A stretch of DNA of 64,000 bases. It comes from Symsagittifera roscoffensis (taxonomy: Eukaryota > Xenacoelomorpha > Acoela > Convolutidae). The position numbers and the translations under genes are program-made. Position 1 is the stretch's first letter. Each line of letters starts with the position of its first letter. Below the pieces are notes generated by a model. It was not told where the DNA came from, did not search any database, and saw only the letters and a list, made by a program, of their open reading frames with translations. The stretch lies in contig NC_087068.1 of assembly GCF_963678635.1 (NCBI RefSeq), positions 20,130,914-20,194,913 of the forward strand. Direction: 5' to 3'. Positions 1-9,825 of the stretch are shown piece after piece.

Positions 1-1772
1 CCCATAAGGTATGGATTCATTGTCATTTGTAATGATTCTGCTGCATTTGGCATTTGAGAAAAATTTGAAAGTTGGTTTCTTGTTATTTCATGTTGTTGAA
101 GATAATATGGGAGTGGTATTTCATTTTGCATTTGTGATGGTTGATACGAGTGTGCAGTCATTGGATTTTGTTGTTGGATTGGTTGAAAAGATTGTGTATT
201 AATTGGGTTTTGTTGTTGAATTGGTTGTTGATGTTGTGCATCTATTGGTTGTGGAGAAAAATTCCTATGATTTGTACGTGTTTTCTGTATTCCTTGTCTA
301 CGATATTCTTGAGTATTTTGTGCAAATATATCTGGTTGTAAAAAATCATCATCTGAGGATAAATAATCCATTTGATAAGATGTTTGTTTTTTATTTTTAT
401 TTTGTTGAAAAAATGGGTAATTTTCACTATGATCCCGTGGAGGATTTGTTTGGAAATTTGTTGAATTAGGTTGGGTCATTGGGTTATCCCAATTTCGAGA
501 TCTTGTATATTGGTTAAAATTTCTTTGTGGTTGATTATATGTTTTTGATGGATGTGTATAATTATAATTATGGTCTGCAAAGTTGTTTCTAGTGAATGTT
601 TTGCGTGTTTTTGATGGTATTGTCATGGGTCTGTATGTTTGGTAATCCATATGTGAATATTTAGGGGCAACCGAAGGTTTAACGGTTGATTGTAAGGTTA
701 CCTGTGTTTGTGAAGGATTTGTATTTCTTGGTGTTGTTAAATTTGGGCGTATTGGTGAAATACTTTGTTGTGTAGTTGTTGTGTGTACAATTTCTTCATT
801 TATGAAGTGTGATGGTGTCTGTATATCTTGTTGAGTAAGATTCCTAGTTCCATTGAGGTTTTCATTGTGTATAACTGTAGAGTTTAAACTATTATTTTGT
901 GTATCGGGTAAAAATGTATTATAGTTTAATGGTGTTGCATCAATTGTTAATGGTATTACTCTTACATAGTCTCTTATGTAAGATATCGTACTTATTGCTT
1001 GACTTGAGATTGATTGTGGGAAGCTTATAAATGCGGGATGAGACCATTCGGGGTCCCAAACATAATCTGATTGATCTGTGATAGCGGTATCATCGTTCGA
1101 ATTTTGGGGTCTAAAATTTTTTCTTGCTTGTGCAATTAAATCAATATTATGTGTGAAATAATCTATTATGAACCATGCCAAGATTTTTTGTAAATCGTGT
1201 TTTGTATGTTGTGAAACGTCGTCTTTCGTGAAATTTTCTTTAATGATGTTTAAATAACTAGAGAGTAGTGTGATTTCATGTCGTACTCTTAAATGTTTAG
1301 ATGTTTCTGTCGGTGAGACATTTGTTAATGGGAGTTCATTTTCTAATATCGAAATATAACTATATATTATTGCGAAAACTTCATTGGTGAAAATGGAGTT
1401 TGCTCTTTGTGAGTTATGGTATTGGATGCTTTTTATATATTCTGAAAAAACTTTTGAAAATTCTAAATCAAGATCGTCTGTTTGAATAGTATATGTTCTA
1501 TTATTATGGTTTGGGGAAGTGAATTCTATAGAGTAGATTCCATACTGTTGTGTTATGTTGCATATATCTTTTAGATAGTGATCTATGATTTGTCTTTTGA
1601 TTTTTACATCGGGGAACTCTGTTTTACATGGACTAATTCCGGGTTCAAATAAATTTACGAGTAAATTTTGACAAAATATGTGTTGTCCTCTATCGGTATC
1701 TGCATCTATTATAAAAGGAAAGATTTCATCATCATCTGGAGTTTCTTCACCTGGAGTGTGCGTTGAGCTCAT
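1..1772 (-). CDS. gag: Gag, N-terminal part (element A), partial
   Basis: The ATG at 1772-1770 opens a minus-strand frame equivalent to the first roughly 590 codons of the element B gag-pol (26703 onwards). It covers the N-terminal Gag region and the glutamine/asparagine-rich linker and runs off the left edge before the capsid region. The protein is almost the same as in B and C. Plus-strand ORFs over this stretch are antisense shadows. Confidence 0.85.
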   Translation of the reverse strand, partial: MSSTHTPGEETPDDDEIFPFIIDADTDRGQHIFCQNLLVNLFEPGISPCKTEFPDVKIKRQIIDHYLKDICNITQQYGIYSIEFTSPNHNNRTYTIQTDDLDLEFSKVFSEYIKSIQYHNSQRANSIFTNEVFAIIYSYISILENELPLTNVSPTETSKHLRVRHEITLLSSYLNIIKENFTKDDVSQHTKHDLQKILAWFIIDYFTHNIDLIAQARKNFRPQNSNDDTAITDQSDYVWDPEWSHPAFISFPQSISSQAISTISYIRDYVRVIPLTIDATPLNYNTFLPDTQNNSLNSTVIHNENLNGTRNLTQQDIQTPSHFINEEIVHTTTTQQSISPIRPNLTTPRNTNPSQTQVTLQSTVKPSVAPKYSHMDYQTYRPMTIPSKTRKTFTRNNFADHNYNYTHPSKTYNQPQRNFNQYTRSRNWDNPMTQPNSTNFQTNPPRDHSENYPFFQQNKNKKQTSYQMDYLSSDDDFLQPDIFAQNTQEYRRQGIQKTRTNHRNFSPQPIDAQHQQPIQQQNPINTQSFQPIQQQNPMTAHSYQPSQMQNEIPLPYYLQQHEITRNQLSNFSQMPNAAESLQMTMNPYLM

Positions 1773-2214
1773 TTTTTCGTTCGATGACTGTTAATATGTA
1801 ATTATTAATGTGTCGAATTGGTTGATTCCAATTGTATAGATGTACTGGTTTGTGTTTGTACTGTTTTTTTATTCTTCTTTTTCCTCTTTGTGATGAATTT
1901 GAAGTTGTTTCTGAGTCAGAAAAATATAATTGATCGTGAAGTGGGTAATTTTTATCTATTGATTCTTTTAGTTTGTAAAGTTCGTCTAAACTGTTGGTTT
2001 CTGATTCTGAAAATGCGTTTCGATTTTTTGAAAATCTTTTTCGTGTTATTTGTCTTTGTTTAGTTATTATTTTCCTCTTTAGTGTTTGTCGTTTTGTTCG
2101 AATGTATCCAACTGTTTGTGTATGAGGTGTGATTACAAGGTCGTATTTTTTGTTATCTATTTCACAATTGTGTAAAACGATTGTTTGTTTATTTCCTAGG
2201 TTTTTAAATGACAT
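1747..2214 (-). CDS. Leader ORF-b of element A (155 aa, basic)
   Basis: This is a lysine/arginine-rich protein lying between the leader and gag; its C-terminal codons overlap the gag start in another frame. It contains the basic run KRKIITKQRQITRKRFSKNR and an acidic, serine-rich middle. The same frame exists in elements B and C, and here it is full length as in C (B stops ten codons earlier). The family is not recognised. A nucleic-acid-binding accessory or gag-leader protein is possible, by inference from charge only. Confidence 0.6.
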   Translation of the reverse strand: MSFKNLGNKQTIVLHNCEIDNKKYDLVITPHTQTVGYIRTKRQTLKRKIITKQRQITRKRFSKNRNAFSESETNSLDELYKLKESIDKNYPLHDQLYFSDSETTSNSSQRGKRRIKKQYKHKPVHLYNWNQPIRHINNYILTVIERKNELNAHSR

Positions 2215-3143
2215 AAGGTTTAGAATGACGGATGCAAAGGGTTGTTAAATGATTTCTATTTTCCTAAACTGTTAGTTCTTACGATTTTTTGGTTAGCTTA
2301 ACCTGGGTCTATTTGTTCAGGGTTGGAGAGAAAAGTATATCGATTCCGAAGAATGATTTTTACTTTCTCGTGACTAGTATAAGCTAAGGTGTTAACTTAC
2401 TTAATCTTACTTAGGGGTAGTGATTGTGTTCAAGGGTTGGAGAATAGTAAATCGATCCACAAGGTTCAGGTATAATTAGAACGCGAGTAGTTCGTTAGAT
2501 ACTATTTTAAACTTACTAAGTCTAAGATTTATCCTGGGTCTGGTAAGAGGGGGGGTCAAGTGAAGGATGAATAACCGAAGTTCTTCACTATTTATCCTAA
2601 TTTGAATGATTAGTTTTGTTTAAAAATTTCTATTAGTCTTGGGTCTTTAGAAAGGGTTGGGTAGTGAATCGACGTTTGAGGTCGTTAGACACTAATTAAG
2701 TGGGTGGGGGAGAACAAAGTTGTTCTGTTTGATCCAAGGATAAGCCTTGATGATCAAGTTTGAAATTTAATTAAGTAGAGAATGATTTAAGATCCAAGGA
2801 TAAGCCTTGATGATCTGATTTTAAATTAAGTGACTTTAAGTTTTTATAAAGTTTTAAATTTGTGTAAAGGAAAGATTTAGTGTTTTATGATGTTAGTGAG
2901 TTGATGATTGCTGTTATGTTTTAGGTGATGAAGCTGGAACAACAGGATGATTTATGATTACTAACCATTTATTGTCATGCTACTAATTTTTATTTTTATT
3001 TTCCAATAAATATTTTTCAAACATGTTTTGTATAATACTGCAGAGTTTTAGGAAAACGATCTTAGATCTTTTTATCAATCGTTATTGTATAATATTAATT
3101 TTGTTTAGCGCCTGTAATGATTTTGAAGAGTAACTTCAAGGTT

Positions 3144-3377
3144 TTATGTTTGCAAATGGAAATCTAAATTCATTGCAAGTAGTATTCGAAATATAAAAGT
3201 TTGTTCTGGCTTTTGCCGAACTATCATATAACTATACGGCAAGTTTCTACTTTGTCGTATGTCGTCTTTGGTTCGAGGTCTTCTTCCAATTCCGGGTAGT
3301 TCTGTTATGGTTCGGAATATTGGCTCTGATCTATTGAGTCGGAGAGACATTTCAATTAAATTATTGTCGTATAACAT
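3144..3377 (-). CDS. Leader ORF-a of element A (77 aa)
   Basis: This small ORF begins about 90 bp inside the LTR. Its protein is identical to the copy in element B and differs at one residue from the copy in element C. It is basic, with arginine-rich stretches such as GIGRRPRTKDD. I recognise no family. The substitution pattern between the B and C copies (mostly silent) suggests that it is translated. It could be a regulatory peptide or an upstream ORF that controls gag translation; neither is shown. Confidence 0.6.
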   Translation of the reverse strand: MLYDNNLIEMSLRLNRSEPIFRTITELPGIGRRPRTKDDIRQSRNLPYSYMIVRQKPEQTFIFRILLAMNLDFHLQT

Positions 3378-3465
3378 TTTGTAAATGTTTTTGTCTAATT
3401 TCTAATCTATTTTTGGTTAATTCTAATCTAGTAAGGTCTTGTTCGAGACTTATGGTCGCACCAGA

Positions 3466-3873
3466 TGAGTTAGGACCGAAGTGTAACTCATAGAGTAATT
3501 TCGGATAGGGTACACCGTCTGCTCGTCACGCTATCTTATTTTCGGCCGGATAGATTCGTGCAACTTCTTAGTCTAATACCGATCCTAATCTTACTCTTAT
3601 ACTATCTAGTCTCAGGTTGTTTAACTAGTCTCTGCTAGGCTCAATAGATCTACGGTATACTGGTTTACTGCGGCTGCTGAAGTGCTCGGGAGAGTCCAAC
3701 TAATTTCTAAGTTAAATTCAAATCTCTCTGGTGCTGAAATTACAAGTAACTTCAGCACTTACAAATAAGTGGGTTGTTAGTTAGATGGATCATGATTGGT
3801 TAATATTAAATACTTTACATTGGTAAAACATTTAATTTATCCAATCATAAAATATAGTTTAGATCAGGTTCCA
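3466..3873 (-). repeat. 5' LTR of element A
   Basis: This 408-bp repeat starts TGGAACC and ends AACTCA on the minus strand, giving the usual TG...CA termini. It matches the LTRs at 24599-25006 and 43113-43520 almost base for base. A primer-binding site starting TGGTGCGACC follows two bases inside it (minus strand, about 3463-3446). Confidence 0.95.
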
Positions 3874-3885
3874 TTTTGTTCGATT

Positions 3886-3914
3886 TGTCCGGATAATTTA
3901 AATCAGCACTGTAG
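3886..3914. repeat. Terminal inverted-repeat end of a Tc1-type element
   Basis: On the minus strand this reads CAGTGCTGATTTAAATTATC and continues into CCGGACAAA, preceded by TA. The same terminus occurs three times in the array at 14558-17672 and in a diverged form at 60672-60700. CAGTGCT next to a TA is typical of Tc1/mariner-type termini. Only a fragment remains, beside the LTR of element A. Confidence 0.5.
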
Positions 3915-4174
3915 TAATATGTACAAATCGAATCGATGCAGTTCTAATGCCGCAATCTGATGGCTGGAAGAATTGAAATTTTCAACGCGTCTAAGCGAAA
4001 TTTCAGTTCAATCCAATTCTAAAATTCAATGAAATATTAAGCTTTGCGCTCGATAGTCCCTTGTGCCTTTGCTTAAATCTTGTCATTGGTTTAACATATG
4101 AGATTGATTCCAAGAAAGTTAGGGATAAATTGAGTCCAAACTCAATAATTTACAATGTCATGTAATTGTTCCAG

Positions 4175-5290
4175 GTTATTTGCGCATCAGATCCGGCCTC
4201 CGGTATCTCGTCGCAGCATCGCGGATTGTCTTTGAACCATGGGGAGGTCCTATACATTAAAGACTCAGTATATCAAGGCGAAGTTGGAGTATGGCACGCA
4301 GCTAGGGTCGACCAGCGAAAAATGGAACTGCAGGAAGATTCTGGACTCGTACCCAGCATGTATTACAAATACTTGCCTATTTTGAAATCCTCGAGTATAT
4401 ATAAAGAACAGTCAAATCAGAAAGCAGACAGAACTTCAAGTTTGGATGTCATAAGCGAAGATAACAGGAGTTCGAGTCTTGGTCCGGGCGCAAATACTGT
4501 CAGGAGTTTTCGCAAATTATTTCTCAAGAGGTTTGCATCAAGTTCTTCATTTACGTGTTTGCCAACATCAACAAAGGCGGCTGAATCGTCTAACACTGAT
4601 ATTGGGATCAGCCATACTGACCATGGTGATATATATGAATTCCAAAGAGTCAAATATTTTGACGAAGATTTTCGACGACCAATTGTGTTCGTGGGTCTCT
4701 TTTGCGATCAGCTGGCAAAATTCTTTGTCGTAAATTACCCGAAGCGATTTAAGTATTTCGAATTTTCGGCAGGGCACGGAAAAAATTGCGAACTGAAATG
4801 TGATGCGTTCTGTAAGTTGACGGCTATGGGTACCTCTAGTAGCGATGTGACTGTGGAACAAAATAGAAAAAATGACCTTGCATCAATTTGCAGGCGACTT
4901 GACAAGGGCACTAATTTAGTTCTCTATGCCGATGTAACTCAATTGGAGATTATGGGAACTAACAATCTACAGCCGCTCGTGTTTTGTTTTGACCCAATGA
5001 AAAATCATAAAGCTGTGAAGGATTTGTATTTTTTGCTCCATAATGGAGGAAATTTGAGCACAAAGAAAACAAAACGACTCATCGCCGACTGTCAATTGAT
5101 TGAGTTGAGTTTGAAAAAGATGAATATTTTCTACTGCAAATTGACAGGAACTTTAAATGAAGTAGAGGGAAAGGTTGTAAAGCAGTCGGAGCAGTTTTCG
5201 AATTTTAATTTGTTCGTTGCAGATGACACCAATCGAGAAGTTGGCGAGCAAATAAGAAAACAAATGGATGAACTTGTTAATAGAAATTAA
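4175..5290 (+). CDS. Dlg5-like MAGUK, last exon (SH3 and guanylate-kinase-like domains)
   Basis: A pyrimidine-rich acceptor ending TTCCAG at 4174 opens a frame of about 371 codons to the stop at 5290. The first 60 residues look like a MAGUK SH3 domain: LSLNHGEVLYIKDSVYQG and VGVWHAARVD are followed by GLVPSMYY. A serine-rich hook (SFRKLFLKRFASSSS) leads to a degenerate guanylate-kinase-like domain starting RRPIVFVG. Order and spacing match the C-terminus of Dlg5-family scaffolds, which act at cell junctions and in polarity and bind partners without kinase activity. The canonical ATP/GMP-binding residues are not evident, as expected for MAGUK pseudo-kinases. Upstream PDZ exons must lie left of the window, beyond element A. 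An upstream in-frame TTG belongs to the intron. Family confidence is good; orthology to Dlg5 rather than another MAGUK is moderate. Confidence 0.75.
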   Translation, partial: VICASDPASGISSQHRGLSLNHGEVLYIKDSVYQGEVGVWHAARVDQRKMELQEDSGLVPSMYYKYLPILKSSSIYKEQSNQKADRTSSLDVISEDNRSSSLGPGANTVRSFRKLFLKRFASSSSFTCLPTSTKAAESSNTDIGISHTDHGDIYEFQRVKYFDEDFRRPIVFVGLFCDQLAKFFVVNYPKRFKYFEFSAGHGKNCELKCDAFCKLTAMGTSSSDVTVEQNRKNDLASICRRLDKGTNLVLYADVTQLEIMGTNNLQPLVFCFDPMKNHKAVKDLYFLLHNGGNLSTKKTKRLIADCQLIELSLKKMNIFYCKLTGTLNEVEGKVVKQSEQFSNFNLFVADDTNREVGEQIRKQMDELVNRN

Positions 5291-5682
5291 CTTAAATGAA
5301 GTCAGACTTTGATTCAAATGTAGAAAAAAATTATGCCAAAATTAATTGTAAACAATCAGTTGTAAATATGTAAATTAGATGAATCGCTGGTCGAAAAGTA
5401 TGCTATTTTTTGAATTTAGCTTATCGAATTTCAATCAACGAAAAAAGAAGAATTGCATTACTTAAGAGAAGTTCTATATTTAGCTCATTTTGCAGACTGG
5501 ATCTAACTCTTTGTGTGAAACAACGGGAAATTGTGAAGATGGAAATTTCCAACCACTCAGATTGCAAAACGTTAACAGTCCTACAAAAGAGTAGAACGTC
5601 AATCTAGGGATACTTTATCTGGATATACCGGAAGTAATTTAGATAACTTGGTAAACGCTCGGCTATATAGGCGGAAGAAAGA

Positions 5683-6060
5683 GCAGCCGTAGCTGAGTGG
5701 GTAAGACGCGCGGCCGTTAACGCAAAGGTCGTTGGTTTGATTCCCGCTTGGGTCACTGACTTCTTGCTTAAATCCGCCCTAAATTTTTACCCTTCCGATA
5801 AACAAGGGTGTTGCAATCGGGTAATTGACTTTTCTTCCCGTAAATAACTTTTTTCGAATGTCTGCTTTGAATGCCTGCCTGTCTTATTCGAAATTTGAAA
5901 GTTTTTATGGTTTTTGTCGGTCAGGTTGTCAAGATGTGTATGTGTGGTATCAGAAGTGATGCGAAGCTTTTCTTTGTCTCTGTGTTCTTCTTCAACTTCG
6001 CCTAATATATTTTTTGCCTTTTATTTTTAGCCTAGTATGTACATGTACAGCCCCCTTGTC
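5683..6060 (+). repeat. tRNA-Asn-derived SINE
   Basis: The head resembles a tRNA: A box TAGCTGAGTGGG at 5690-5701, a GTTAA anticodon-loop core about 5716, and B box GGTTTGATTCC at 5734-5744. Spacing and sequence are closest to tRNA-Asn(GTT). The acceptor arm does not pair at the 3' side and a non-tRNA body follows, so this is a SINE promoter head and not a tRNA gene. The right boundary near 6060 is approximate. Confidence 0.6.
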
Positions 6061-6948
6061 AATATCAAAGCGCATGTGATTTCAAAAAACATTGCTTCCC
6101 ACTATGGAAAAGAAAAGGGTAATTTGCATCAGTTCAGGACTGGAAAATGAAAACTTCAACGTTAAATTGGACGAAGTGAAGTTTAATTTATATAAGTCAT
6201 GATGTTGCGTAAATCAGGAAAAGTCTTAATAAATTAGGAAAAGTCTTGAAATCCGTTTAGGGGGAGGATGATAACTTTGTTCTGAATTCGATTTTTCAGC
6301 CAATCAGAATAGAGCATTTTACAATCAGCGCTATGTAGATTTAAATTGAAATGAACGCTGGGGGTGGATGATGTTAACTTGGTCTATTGGGGGGGGGGGG
6401 GTTGAGAATGTTATCCAATAATTGTTCCAATAACGTTCCAAAATAACACAAAAAATATGTGTCACAAGGTTTAAATAGCGGATTTCAATTAGCGCTTCCA
6501 GCCGGAAAAAGTTTCAACCAGTTTTTTTTTCTATTGGCAAATTGAGTGAATTTCATCAAAAAAAGTTATAAAATTGAAAAAGCTTTACTGTGGATTATTT
6601 CTTTCAGCAAAATTCAATTGAAAAATGAGAAAAAATTATGCTTCTGTTTTCTCTGGCTTTTTTCTTCTATTGGCCTACTGGAACTATCCTAGCCATTTGC
6701 AATTTTTATCAAATCAGTCGACCCCCTGCCGACCCTTTGATACTTTTCAGAAATACATTTTTGGCCGACCGACCCTAAAATTTTTCTAAAGGCGCCTTTG
6801 GCGCCAATAAATACTAACTTTGAGGGGGAGCGCGCGCCAAAAAAAAACGCGATTTTTTTGTCAAAATTTTTCAGAATGTGCCCAAAAACGCCTTTTTCGC
6901 CAAAATAGGGGCAAAACAGTGCTCAGTGCTTTGGGAGAGCTCGAAAAA

Positions 6949-7048
6949 TCAATTTGGTCGACCTAAAAAAAAAAGGTCGTCAAAATTTTGGAAAATTTTT
7001 TTAAAATCCGCCCCCCCCCCCCCTCGAGAAAATCCTAGATCCGCCCCT
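6949..7048. mobile_element. End of a hAT-type MITE
   Basis: The minus strand at 7048 starts CAGGGGCGGATCTAGGATTT and continues into a G run, a terminus I recognise from widespread hAT-related repeats. Antisense translation gives the familiar repeat-derived peptide GADLGFSRGGGGADF. The other end was not located, so only one terminus is claimed. Confidence 0.5.
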
Positions 7049-9185
7049 GATATACTGTTTTCAATTTCAAAATAATGACGACTATAAAAATTCAAGTGCT
7101 TTTTAAAGGCGGTGATGAAACATTGTCTTTTGATTTTTGTTTGTAAAGAGTCAATAAACGTAGTGAAGATTCTTATAAAATCCGTGAAGATTTTTTTCAC
7201 GCTTAAGTTTTTTAGTTTTTTTTCGAATGCAAAGTCCACTATCGAGCAGTAAAAATGCGAAGCCCATTATCGAGCAGGAAAAGTTACGAAGATCAAAACG
7301 TTAAGTTTCGAAAAAGGATAGTAATTTTCTGCTTTCCAAGCACTATAAAAAATCCCTATAGATCCTGTTTTCTCAAACCTGACTACTTTTGACTGAAAAA
7401 AGTCTATCATAAATTTTTCTTGGATTTCAATTTATTTTAAAAGAACGTCTTTCTTCTTAGAAATTCGAAAAATTCTTGTGTTCATTGACTCCTAGACAAA
7501 TGCTGAAACAGAACCTTAAAAAATACCCATGTTCGGAAAGTTTGATCATTTCCTAAATAAAGCAACTTTTTTCGATTTGAAAAAAAATAAATTCATCATT
7601 GTTTTTTTAAGGGTTCACTGTTCCGATCACGTCATTGAGAGTGATTGCAAGAATTATGAAGTAGGTTGTTTTTTGGTTCCTTGAACAAATTTATCTTAAT
7701 TTAATCAAAAAACGGATTTTTGTTTTCAGAAAAAGATAGTTACTCACTTTTCTATTTTTGTTTTTTTCTAAAGTTTTGATTTTTTTAATGAAGAAAATTT
7801 GTTACAAGATTTTTTTCAGCAAGATTGTACAACAGCGTAAGCTCAGATGAAACAAATTGAAGACAACTTGATCAATTATTTGCAAATTGATCAGCTGTTT
7901 CCTAATTCTTTCCAGAATTTTTTTTAAGTGATAAACTAATTGTATTGCAATTCCCATTATATATTTTTGCTAGCTTTATTTATTTTTTTATAAAATGTAT
8001 TTTTTACAACAAGAGTGGGACACTACTTATTGCTCCGGTCAAAATTAGCTGACGACGATAATTGACTGAGTTGAATTCTTTTAGTACAAAAAAGGAAGGA
8101 AGAGCAAAAAAACATGAAATGAAGCCGATGTTTTGAGAATTTGATTTTTTTTTCAGGAAACAGGTGTGAAAACGACACTGTCCACTGATAGTTGTTTATT
8201 CTAATCGATCGATTAGAAACAATAACAAAGAAATTAGAATATTATTAGAATATAATCTTTCATTACCAAAAATTGCGTGAGGGACCCTGCTTGCTGATTG
8301 GTGTCATAGTTCCTCGCAACTTCATCTTATTCGGTTTCAGATTTCGAAATGATTGCAAATAATCTCAAACATACACTCAAAAAACATATGACACTCATTT
8401 TCGCTTTGTGTTGAAAGCTGTTTTTGATCTCAAAAATGGGCCCACCAACCTATGTGTATTTAACTAGGCATCAACAACTAAAATTTCAGACAATTCCGCT
8501 CTAAAATAACATCGAAAAATGTTGCGATTGGGCAGAAAAATCATTATTGATCCAAAACTCATATAAAAAACACGTTTAATTCTGTCACCTTATTTTACTG
8601 TTGGGACGACGTTGTTGAAAGCGACTAGAAGGAACGGTGATAGGTTGTTTTTCCCATTTTAGTTATTAAAAGTATAGCTCTTAGGGGTCAAGTGTGACAA
8701 CATACTACAACCAAAACAGTCATCCTACTAGCCGGAATTTTTAATTTTTGCCCTGCCGCACTAGAGTTTTCTAAGCCTTTTCACACGATGATTACTAAGT
8801 ATATGAAGCTAAATTTTTAATCTTTTCTTTCAAAGATTTTCAATGATATCATAATGGCAGTGCATAAAATCAGATGGACAGGTGAAACGACTTAGAACTA
8901 ATTTGATCAAATATTTACAAAGAGGTCAATTGTTTCTTGATCTTTTTCCGGAGATTTCGTTTTTAATGACACTCAGTAAAATTTTATGATCGAGCTATCA
9001 GTATTCGCAATCAATATCCAAAATTTAGTGGTGACGATTTTTTGCCATTTCAAAAAATTCTCGTTTCTTTACTCTAAAAAACTGTTTTTGTATTTTTAAT
9101 TAGTTGGTTAGCAAAATTTCCAAAAAAAATTTCCAAATTCTGTGGTCCACCATTGTCAAATTCTCTTAAAAAGGAATATGAAAAT

Positions 9186-9825
9186 ATGAAAACTCATTTC
9201 ATCTTGAGTGTGTTCATTTTTGGCAACATCAATGGTACTATTCACCCTGAAAACAGACTAAGATCTCCCAACACCAATGGTAGCCTTCACCCTGAAAACA
9301 GACTAAGATCTGAATTACTGTCAAACTATGACGCATTAAATCGTCCTGTTCGGAATATGTCAACTGTTACCATAGTGAAGTACGTGTCTTCTCTTTATCA
9401 ACTTGTTGGCTTTGACTCAAAAGAACAGTCCATCGAACTGCTGACTTTTCAGCGACTGCGTTGGTGCGATGAGTTCCTGAAATGGGATCCAGCGAATCAT
9501 TCTGGAATCGAGCTGTCACGGTTCTACCAACATCAGCTGTGGGTTCCTGACGTTCTTCCGTATAACGACATTGGTGATTATGATTTCGACGAGTTCTCTC
9601 TTATTGTGCCTCTGATTGTGTACTCCTCCGGTCACGTGGTATGGTCTCAGCCTGTCAACATGAAAACTACTTGCTCGATGGATGTGACGAACTTTCCATT
9701 TGATTCCCAAACTTGTGAAATCACGATTGGATCATGGCAGTACTCATCGGCTGAGCTGAGAATGTCTTGCGATGATGAGCTGGATTTGAATGCCTACATA
9801 CCTGACAGTCTATGGGACTTACAAG
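9186..9825 (+). CDS. Nicotinic-type Cys-loop receptor subunit, exon 1 (ligand-binding domain)
   Basis: The ATG at 9186 gives a signal peptide (MKTHFILSVFIFG) and then a pentameric-receptor extracellular domain. Visible marks are RLRWCDEFLKWDP, LWVPDVLPYND, and a Cys loop with exactly 13 residues between cysteines (CSMDVTNFPFDSQTC), followed by GSW, typical of the acetylcholine branch. The donor CAAG|GTGTCT ends the exon at 9825 in phase 1. A 45-bp in-frame tandem duplication (NGTIHPENRLRS / NGSLHPENRLRS) follows the signal peptide. There is no vicinal CC pair before TM1, so this looks like a non-alpha subunit. The product would be a plasma-membrane cation-channel subunit that needs partners carrying the principal binding face. 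An earlier in-frame TTG at 9153 is less likely as the start. Confidence 0.87.

Larger units (their letters stand above)
1..3873 (-). mobile_element. LTR element A, 5' part, truncated by window edge
   Basis: This is a reverse-strand copy of the same giant LTR element as 24599-43520. Reading leftwards from 3873 it holds one LTR, a primer-binding site, a leader with a 77-codon ORF, a basic 155-codon ORF and the start of gag, and it leaves the window inside gag. It is nearly identical to the corresponding 5' part of element B. Its LTR has the B-type sequence near the 3' end, whereas element C carries a different variant, so A belongs with B. It lies antisense in the intron before the Dlg5-like exon at 4175. 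No left LTR or target-site duplication can be checked here. Confidence 0.93.
5291..9152. other. Intergenic stretch without a supported gene
   Basis: Between the Dlg5-like stop and the receptor gene I see only the SINE at 5683, homopolymer runs (a G run near 6390 and a C run near 7010), a hAT-like terminus at 7000-7048, and AT-rich sequence. The short ORFs here have no coding character. Confidence 0.6.

Noticed and set aside
5683..5756. Functional tRNA-Asn gene
   Set aside because: The A and B boxes are present, but the acceptor and anticodon stems do not pair and a long non-tRNA body follows; SINE is preferred.
6949..7239. 96-aa minus-strand ORF with GADLGFSRGGGG
   Set aside because: This peptide is the translation of a common hAT-type repeat end, not a gene.
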